Of a DNA stretch of 64,000 bases, positions 56,733 through 64,000 are shown piece by piece (position 1 is the stretch's first letter; the number at the start of each line of letters is the position of its first letter). Location of the stretch: the NCBI GenBank assembly GCA_036850795.1, contig JAAECO010000003.1, positions 3,658,001-3,722,000 of the forward strand, given 5' to 3'. The notes beneath the pieces are model-generated. The model did no database searches, was not told the origin of the DNA, and saw only the letters and a list, made by a program, of their open reading frames with translations. The stretch is from Cordyceps javanica. Taxonomy: Eukaryota > Ascomycota > Sordariomycetes > Hypocreales > Cordycipitaceae. The position numbers were made by a program, and so were the translations under genes.

Positions 56733-58629
56733 ATGGTGCGTAATAATAAGAATGCGCGGGCTGCTGCGCAGATGCTGGCGGGCCGTTCTCGTCAAGGCAA
56801 CACCACAGCCGGAATATCGACATTGAGTGCAGCCAATACGCCGTTCGGCATGAACACTGGAGCTCGAGGGCTAACGTTGGGCGCCGGCCGCCCAAAGGCC
56901 AATCTTTGGAAACCAGGCACGGGAATTCGATTCGCACCAGAAAGCGAGACTCCGCCTCTGTATCCCATGCTGGATTTTAAGCGCTTCTTCCAGTCCCAAG
57001 AAGCCACCACTGCAACAAGCTGCGATGGTCCGCCCAGCGCCCTCAGCACGCCACAGCCTCTACAGGCCTCCGCGACACCGGACAAGGCACCTCCAAAGCG
57101 GTGCCAGGAGAAGCAGCCAATATCGTCTGTCATTACTGCGACTAGGGTTATAGAAGTTGCTAGCAAGACGGCCCTTGCGACTTATACGGTGCGCAAACAG
57201 CCGACTTCGCACCCAACTGGGTGCAGCTCAGCCAAAGAATGTCGCTCAACTGTTGAACCTCCAGTCACGTCTCTGGACTTTAACATCTCCAAAGAACTCT
57301 TCCAAGCTGCTCTTGATCAGCCCAAAGACAGCCCGGGCTCCTTTTGGTCTCACGCCATGTACAAGAGCACCGCCGCAGATGGCACCACGCAAAACGTCAA
57401 GGTGCACTACTGCACCAGCAAGCACACCATGGAGCACATCTGCCAGACGTACTTTCTCAACGAGCCCGTCCTCGGCTTCGACCTCGAGTGGGTGGCGTAC
57501 GCCCGGCGCGGAGGTGGCCCCCGGGAGAACGTGTCCCTCATCCAGATCGCCAGCCCCAGCCGCATCGGCCTCTTCCACGTCGCGCTGTTTCCCAAGGACG
57601 ACTTTGTCGCGCCCACCTTTCGCGCCATTATGGAGGACGCCGCGGTGGAAAAGGTCGGCGTGCACATACAGGCCGACTGCACGCGGCTCCGAAACTTCCT
57701 CGGCGTGAAGACGAGGGGCATCGTCGAGCTGAGCCACCTGTACAAGCTGGTCAAGCACGCGCGCGACGAGCAGCGGCGGAAGCTCATCAACAAGGTGCCC
57801 GTGGCGCTGTCGACGCAGGTGCAGGAGGTTTTGAAGCTACCGCTGTTCAAGGGCCAGTCGGTACGAGGCAGCAACTGGTCCAAGCCGTTGACGTCGAAAC
57901 AGCTCACATGTAAGTGACTCTCTCTCTCTCTCCCTCTTTCTCATCGTGCGTGTTGCGCGGCAGCCGCTGAACTGTAGTCCAGATTCTGCCGCCGATGCCT
58001 ATGCCGGTCTCCAGTTATTTCATGTCCTGGAAGAAAGACGACGCGCCATGGATCCCACGCCAGACCGGCCGCGTCATGCCGAGCTCGGGCTTCCCATTCC
58101 GATCCCGCCTACGCCGGTTGTTTCTGACGCCGAGTCCGATGTTGATTCGGATCTCGAGTCCGTAGAGGGCTCGATTGGCTCAGATTTTAGCGATGGCTCC
58201 ATCGAGGAGGCGATGCTGGAGCTGGCTGTTGCAGCTACTTCTGCCAGCACGGCACAGTCTTGTGCCAGAACCGCCAATGACCAAACCGCGGCGCGCGACG
58301 TCAGGGTAGAGGCTGCCGAAGCCAGAGTGGCTCAGCGGCGGTCTACCCGGCCCGGCGGCCGCTTGCTTGCAACTCCTTCATCGCTCCGTGCGTTCTATAT
58401 ATGGCAGACAAACGACGACCTGACGCCGGCCGATGTCGCCGGTCTGCTTCGTGACCCGCCTCTTCAGACTGGCACGGTCATTACATATATTCTCGATGCC
58501 ATCCTGGCGGAGAGGCTGGAATACCCAAAAGCGCGCCTGCGCAGGGAAGTCTTGTCACTTCTGCATCCTACGCTCGCCGGTGGTAAATACCGCGCCGTTG
58601 TAAATCAGTGCTCGCAGGCGGGGACATGA
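56733..58629 (+). CDS. Werner-type DEDDy 3'-5' exonuclease with C-terminal HTH-like region, 607 aa
   Basis: Exon 1 is 56733-57909 and exon 2 is 57983-58629, joined by a 73-bp GT-AG intron. The exonuclease domain (about 220-420) has ExoI GFDLEWVAY (D250, E252), ExoII with HIQADCTRLRNF (D315) and ExoIII YSAADAY (Y393...D397, the DEDDy form). The intron splits the catalytic Tyr codon (T|AT). This is the Werner/RNase D-like fold. The N-terminal ~190 residues are low-complexity. An acidic Ser/Asp-rich linker (about 430-480) leads to a compact helical region (about 525-605: SLRAFYIWQTNDDLTPADVAGLL...TVITYILDAI) that resembles the helix-turn-helix found after the helicase in RecQ/WRN proteins. No helicase motifs are present. 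It probably acts on DNA or RNA 3' ends in the nucleus; substrate unproven. Confidence 0.88.
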
Positions 58630-58835
58630 CCTTTACGACGATTCGATAGATATAACAGCCATACACCAAATAGAACGGCACACATTGTGTACATGCCTCA
58701 ATCTACTCAGGGCCTCACTTGGGTTCATTGACACGGGATAGTAGCGTAACCTTGAAAATCAATTTTTCGTTGTCCTGAAACCATCCATAGTTCTATGTAC
58801 ATGCATCTTGTGTCCCTCCCGCGTCGCATCGTCTA

Positions 58836-60342
58836 CTACTCCGCCAGCAGGCCCCGTCCCCTGTTGATCTGCACCTTCTTGTCCTCGCCGGCGCTCACGA
58901 TGCCCCAGGTCTTGTCCCAGGCGACGCTCAGCACCTTTGCGCCGTCGCCGGCGGGGGGCAGCTTCTTGCCCCTGAGCCACTCCCTGGCGATGGTGTAGAC
59001 GGGCTGGCAGACGGTGCCGCCGCCCTCGTCGGCGGTGCCGGGGCGCGCGCTGCTGCTGCGCAGGTCCCACACCCTGCAGGTGCCGTCGTGGGCGCCCGAG
59101 ACGAGCGAGTATCCGTTGTCGGGCGAGGCGGCGAGCGAGACGACCATGTTGACGTGGCCGCGCAGCGTCATGGCGGCCGTCGCGGCCGCCGACTCGCGCG
59201 GGTCGAGCAGCGTGATGTGGCGCGCCGAGGAGCCCGCCGCGACGAGGTTCTTGTCGGGCAGGGCGGCGGCGCACAGCAGCGGGTGCATCGTGGCGAGGCG
59301 CGCGACGGGCCGCTGCGTCGTCAGGTCAATGGTCCTGACGGTGCGGTCCTCGGACGCCGTGTAGGCGACCGTCGGGTCGTGCGGGTGGAAGAGGGCCGCG
59401 GTGACGGGCTCGTCGTGCGCGGGGATGAGGGCGAGCGGGCCGCGCTGCGCCGTCGTCGCCGCGCCGGCGAGCCTGGCCTTCTTGGTGGTGTGCGCCGCGG
59501 GCAGGCTCTCGGGGTCGGCCTGCGGCGCGGTGCGCTTCGACGTCGACCACAGGCCGATCTGGCCGTCCGACGAGGCCGTCAGGAGGCGGCGCGTCGAGAG
59601 GCTCGCGTCCACGGCGAGGACGGCCTTGCCGTGGCCCCAGAGCTCCATGTTGGGCCGCAGCGAGCCCGAGAAGCCGTCGTCCGCCTCGGCGTAGTCCCAC
59701 ACGACGACCTTGCGGTCCAGGCCGGCCGAGGCCACCTGCTTGGCCGACAGCCACCGCACGGCGTTGAGGCGCAGCGAGTGGCCGCCGCCCGCGCCCGCCG
59801 CCGACGTCGCGACGACCTCGCCCTGGGGGTTCCACACCCGCACGAGGCCGTCGTACGAGGCGCTGACCACGCGCTCCCGGACGGCGCCCCCGCCGTCGGC
59901 GACCCGGCCCGCCGCCGACGTCGCCGACAGGCAGTCAACGGCGCCGACCCAGTCGTCGTGCTCGAAGCTGGCCTCGTACGACGGCGGCAGCAGGCTGCGC
60001 ACGTACTGCAGCGTCAGTGTGCTTTCCGAGGAGAGGCCCTCGCTGGCGAGGTACTCCTCGATCGAGGTTGTGAGAAAGGTGCCGTTGGCGAGAAAGTCGA
60101 GCGGGATCGGAGACGAGGTGTCGAGCATGGACTCGGAGTTGAGGATGCGAGAGAGGCCATAGCGCTTGATGTCTGTGCCTTGGTCAGTCTGATTTTTTAT
60201 CCCCGTCGCTCGAAGCAAAGCTCTGCGTTCTGGCGTTGCGCATACCGGCTGGGACGAGCAATTGTCGCTTGGCTTCGGGAAGCTCCAAGTCGGCCTCGTT
60301 GGTGGTGAAAACCACCTTGACCTGGGCGGTCGAGGTGTCCAT
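58836..60342 (-). CDS. ytm1: Ribosome biogenesis protein Ytm1 (WDR12), 477 aa
   Basis: Exon 1 is 60342-60246 and exon 2 is 60172-58836, with a 73-bp GT-AG intron in phase 1 joining LLVPA to DIKRYGLSRIL. The N-terminal NLE (ubiquitin-like) domain (about 5-80, VKVVFTTNEADLELP... ) is followed by seven WD40 repeats ending in WD-like pairs (RVWNPQG, VVWDYAE, GLWSTSK, CRVWDLR). Ytm1 joins Nop7 and Erb1 in the pre-60S particle and is pulled off by the Rea1 MIDAS domain through the NLE Glu. Coding sequence is very GC-rich, with runs of Ala/Gly and near-total G/C at third positions, so a 406-codon antisense frame appears on the other strand. It converges with the exonuclease gene 206 bp away. Confidence 0.95.
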
Positions 60343-60764
60343 TCTGGCGAGTAAATTTTCAGCGCTGCAGTTTTATAGAGCTTCTATCCAATCATGTATT
60401 CTTCAAATCCGGCATCGAGGTTCGAAACGGCGAGGTTTCTGCTGCGGAGGATGGGCAAGGAATCTATCTATCTGCCTTTATGTAAATTTGCACACCAGAA
60501 ACTAAAAAAAAAAAAAATTGGATGCCGCTGGTTGTCAGCCTTGCGCCTGGGCTCCACTGCGGGGAGCTGCGAGTGGTTGTCCAAGCCAATGGAGTCTGCG
60601 AGGCTGAGCTTGTCATCAGTCAAAGCCTCAAAGGCGATTGATTATTGACGAAAAAGTTCATCACAGTCATTCGAGTAGAATATCATGTATTAGACAAATA
60701 ATCGTTTATTATGCAGTTCCCCCGTGTCCTGTCAAGTCCACTCTCCTGTTCTCGTCATCTCATC
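60343..60764. other. Spacer between ytm1 start and the RBM-like gene end
   Basis: Both neighbours are on the minus strand. The 422-bp spacer has a 13-base A run near 60506 and AT-rich sequence. It holds the ytm1 promoter and the 3' region of the gene to its right. No gene is seen. Confidence 0.55.
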
Positions 60765-63550
60765 CTATTCAAGCTTGTTGTACCGTTGCCGAGCCTTGTC
60801 CTGTACAGAGCTTACATACTCTGCATATCCTCCTCGCGTTTGACGGCCTGCACGTTCAGCTGCGTCACCCAGGTTCCCCCCCTCGGCACCGAGACCTACA
60901 CCTTCTTGGTATGCATTCGTCTCGATGACCTCGGTCCGTCCCTCGCCATTCGCACCCAGTCCTGCGCCCGCGGTCCAGCCCATTTTTGCGAGCAAGTTTG
61001 CGCCCTTGGATGCGCTGGGGGTAGCAGTGGTAGTCGGAGCTGTAGAAGCGGGCTTGTCCTTTGATGGCTCGTGCTGTGGTGTTGGCTTCTTCGGCTGTCT
61101 GAACGCCTCGCGGCGCTCTTTGGCACGGTCGCGATACTGGCTGTCTGCGGTGGCAGAGTTATCGCCTGTGCTGCCCGAGTCAGATACCGCACCGGGCTTT
61201 CCATGTTTCTGTAACCGCTTGTCGCGCACAGCGAGGCGAGGTAGTGCAGCCTTGACTAGCTCTGCATCTTCCATGGCCGTCTTGTGATTCCGCGATCTCT
61301 CGTGGATGTTGACCTCGTCGGCGGACTTGTATTTCCGCATACAAATGAGACACATGAGCCGGTCTCGATCCGTGTATAACTCGGGTGCTGCTTCTGTATT
61401 CTTATCTGGCAGAGGCGCCGGTGCATCTGCCTCAGCCTCTGCAGGCTGTGCATCTGGTTGACCAATCAATTTGGACGTAGAAGAAAGCGATATTTTGATA
61501 GTCGCATTCGCTGATGAGAGCTTGGACGGTTGAGACCTGGAACTGTCTGTGGTTGTAGATGGGCCTTCTTGAGACGTATTCTGCCCACGAATTTCATCGT
61601 GTTTGCGCTGCCACATTGCCATTTTTCCAGCCATGGCGAGCGGCTTTTTCGCCGAATTACCAAGATTGCTGTCTGCCTTGCGCTTCTTTGCTCGTTTTGC
61701 CTCATCTTGATCTTCAGCGGTTATCTTTTCTTGGATGCTGGCAGGGGGCTCAGGCGCAACCATCAGCTGACTGGGGTAGACATGGTCGTCCCTGTAGCGC
61801 ACGCGGATTGATGGGTTGAAAAGTGGATGGAACGACATGTCTTCTGTTGCAGAGGTTGGTTCTTGATCGTCTTGCAGAAAGACTCCCATGTGAATCGTGG
61901 AGATGGTCACTGCACAGCCAGCTATGCTAAAGTTTCGGGCCATGGTGAATTTCTTCACGGCAGACGCAGCATCTTCCACGGTCCAGAATTCGGCAAACCC
62001 GTATTTGAAGGTTTCTCTGGTTTGCGAATCACGCATGAGAAAGACTCGGTGCAGTGAGCCTTGCGAGGCGCCATAGCCCTGCCCTGTACTGGTTGGGGCG
62101 GTTGACTTGAGCTTCGGTGCATCGCCACCTGTTTTGGCGGGTCCCGTCTTCTCAAGTTCGAGCCTCTTCATCTCCCGAGCAAGCATTTCTTCATCTACAA
62201 ATGACGGAAGGGGAAACACCACAAGAATCTGGGAGGGAAAATCTGCCGCATCTGCGGCGCCGGTGAGGCTCTGTTCCCAGTGGACACCAGACGGGTAACA
62301 CCCGCAACCTCGACAAACGCTTCTAGTAGAAAAGTTTGAGGCCTCGCACTTTGTTCATTAGCAGATGGCTTGCCAAGTGATTTCCCATCTTAACATACCT
62401 GAGGGCAAACCCAGTCTACATTAGGAGCCCGCGATTCAGCATCGTCTCTGGGTCGTGCATAATGCAAGTACGCATCAAATTGGCCGTCTGGTGCCTCATC
62501 AGTTGAATGTCTCAAAGTAATAAGAATTTTTGGATAGTGCTCTTGAACAAAGTCAACTGCACGATCGATATGATCGAACTGAATAAAGGCACGCCGATGA
62601 CCTGGGGCAGTTAGTGATTGACATGCGCGTCGAGGATCTGACGAGTACACACCTTTGGATGAGGGTATGCGGATATCAAACGATGGGTTCTCTGAAGCAA
62701 TTGAATTGTTCAAGAGACTTTCACGAAGCTAGTTGTTCGCTCTGAATTAGTCTTGAGATCATCTCGCAAGCATTGCTGGACAGCATGGCGCATATGCCAA
62801 ATGGCAACCGGTTGGGAAATCGTGGAAGCATCGTAGGCGATAGTCTCGGTGTCCTGATTCCTTGTATAACGAACCTCATTTTGTGAGATGCTACGTGGGA
62901 GCCCCTCGAGAATCACAGTGTCTGAAGGTCGGCCAGGATCGCGACCAGGGCTCCGGGAACGGCCGCGATACCTCCCCCGGGAACGTGAGCGATGTCTGGT
63001 GTCGTCTTGGTCACCTGATCTGCCGCGATTCGAAGCACTCCTTTCATTGTCGTAGCGCCTGCCACTGGAGTCGTCGTGGTGTCCGTCGTCGTACATGGAT
63101 TCATAGTCGTCCTGTGTATATTCTCGCTCCCTGTGGTCGCGGCCATAGCCACCACTGTCGTTGCCAACTCGGCCATGATTGCGTGGGTGTTCCTCATACG
63201 GTGTATCTTGTGGCATATTTCTCTGCTGCCAGCCAGTTTTCCTTTGTAACTCTTGCCTGGGAGGAGATCTCGATGAATCTCGCCGTCCTGAGGGGGGGAA
63301 GTTAGCACACGGTGCTCGAAATAGCTGCTCGCCTGATGCTGCGTGGTGTAGGTTCGTCGGAGATGGTAAGATTGGTCGAAAAAGAAAATCTCCGGCGAGA
63401 GGTTCAGGTTAGGTGTTTACCCTGCCGCGGTCGCGAGTAATCGTCTCGTCTGTCTTGGCTGTGCCGGTCGGACGCCCGATCCAGGTCTCGGCCGTCTCTG
63501 GAGTGAGGGCGGCCGTGAACAGAGTGACGCGCGTCGTAAGCGTCACTCAT
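60765..63550 (-). CDS. RBM5/RBM10-like RNA-binding G-patch protein, about 801 aa
   Basis: Five exons: 63550-63421, 63287-62875, 62728-62653, 62601-62399, 62348-60765, with GT-AG introns of 133, 146, 51 and 50 bp. The N-terminus is Arg/Asp/Ser-rich (RSRSRGRYRGRSRSPGR). RRM1 (about 166-250) is built across three exons, from DTVILEGLPRSISQNE to GHRRAFIQFDHIDRAVDFV. Then comes a RanBP2-type zinc finger (W270...C272, C275, N279, C286, C289) restored by intron 4, an atypical RRM2 (about 374-435, HRVFLMRD...YGFAEFWTVEDA), a C2H2-like finger (about 602-632, CLICMRKY...HERSRNH) and a G-patch (about 725-770, LLAKMGWTAGAGLGANGEG). The layout is that of RBM5/RBM10, which regulate alternative splicing in early spliceosomes. 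The fungal role is presumably splicing. Confidence 0.9.
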
Positions 63551-64000
63551 AGTGGCGGTTTGTATTTGGGGTGAATGCCAGTCGCACTGGTGGTGGTGGT
63601 GGTGGTGTTGCTGCTGCTTTGTCTCCGTTTGTGATGAAATGTTGCTACAGTTGGTTGGTTGCTGATGCGAAGTTGTACGTACGTTTTAGCGCTGCAGCCC
63701 GGAGTGGAGATGACCTTGTGTTGCCGGCTTCTTGGGGCAGATTGCCCACTGTGGAATGCAGACGTAACAAAGAGACTTGTGATGTTTGAAGAGAAAAGAA
63801 AAATCAAGTTTGGTTTTTCTTCCAAGTTCCGTTATCTGCACTAGTCTTTTTCCTTTTTCCCTTTTTATTTATGTGTAAAGACAAGGGAAGTAAAGGTTCC
63901 ACGGTGGGTTGATATCAGTTTGTCGTTTGGGAAGCGAATGCTCAACAGAGTGATTGCCTAGGCACGCCTTTTATCGAAGTTAGATGACGGCTGGGCCATG
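63551..64000. promoter_or_regulatory. Upstream region of the RBM-like gene to the window end
   Basis: This includes a GGT/GTG-rich stretch just 5' of the start codon (63588-63610) and T-rich runs near 63845-63868. Small frames on both strands overlap and have no signature. I see no gene before the edge. Confidence 0.45.

Noticed and set aside
59088..60308. 406-codon plus-strand frame opposite ytm1
   Set aside because: It is an Arg/Gly/Val-rich shadow caused by the high GC3 of the ytm1 coding strand, with no family signature.

Overview
The window is nuclear DNA from a filamentous ascomycete (Pezizomycotina; most likely Sordariomycetes, probably Hypocreales). The evidence is genes on both strands broken by short 49-146 bp introns with GT-AG ends and CTAAT/CTGAC-type branch sites, typical Pezizomycotina families (HET-domain protein, Zn2Cys6 regulator, MCH-type and other MFS carriers), ascomycete-type orthologues of Tof1, Med19, Ytm1, Rpb11 and LSm5, and wide intergenic spacers full of pyrimidine tracts and 'AGGTACCTA'-like repeats. 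No rRNA, tRNA, CRISPR array, transposon or virus-like gene was recognised. All exon boundaries are my own reading of splice signals and protein frame; none is supported by transcripts.

Left part (1-25 kb) is dominated by regulators with very long upstream regions: a HET-domain protein (+), an alpha/beta-hydrolase (-), a Ser/Thr- and His-rich single-pass membrane protein (+), a Zn2Cys6 transcription factor (+, six exons, one apparent GC-AG intron, a polyglutamine tail), Mediator subunit 19 (-, three exons) and a homeodomain transcription factor (-, four exons). The spacers here are 3.6 kb, 5.1 kb and, upstream of the homeobox gene, about 8.1 kb, the last holding microsatellites and a recurring GTACTCCGTAC motif.

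Middle part (33-54 kb): an acyl-CoA dehydrogenase ending in a peroxisomal-type SRL tripeptide converges on a mitochondrial-type 3-hydroxyacyl-CoA dehydrogenase, so two beta-oxidation steps lie tail to tail. Then come the replication-fork protection protein Tof1, a Bor1-type anion/borate transporter, two co-oriented MFS transporters, a mitochondrial m-AAA protease (Yta12/Afg3 type), a HemK/Mtq1-type release-factor methyltransferase and a small MAPEG membrane protein.

Right part (54-64 kb) is a dense run of RNA, ribosome and DNA housekeeping genes: Rpb11, LSm5 (82 codons cut into six exons), a Werner-type DEDDy exonuclease with a C-terminal helix-turn-helix-like region but no helicase, Ytm1 (60S ribosome assembly), and an RBM5/RBM10-like protein (RRM, RanBP2 finger, RRM, C2H2 finger, G-patch).

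I found no convincing new biological system. The points most worth a second look are the GC-AG intron before the zinc cluster, the helicase-less WRN-like exonuclease, the membrane protein with no signal peptide, the long regulatory deserts with a repeated palindrome-like motif, the SRL ends on two proteins, and one candidate small spliced gene.
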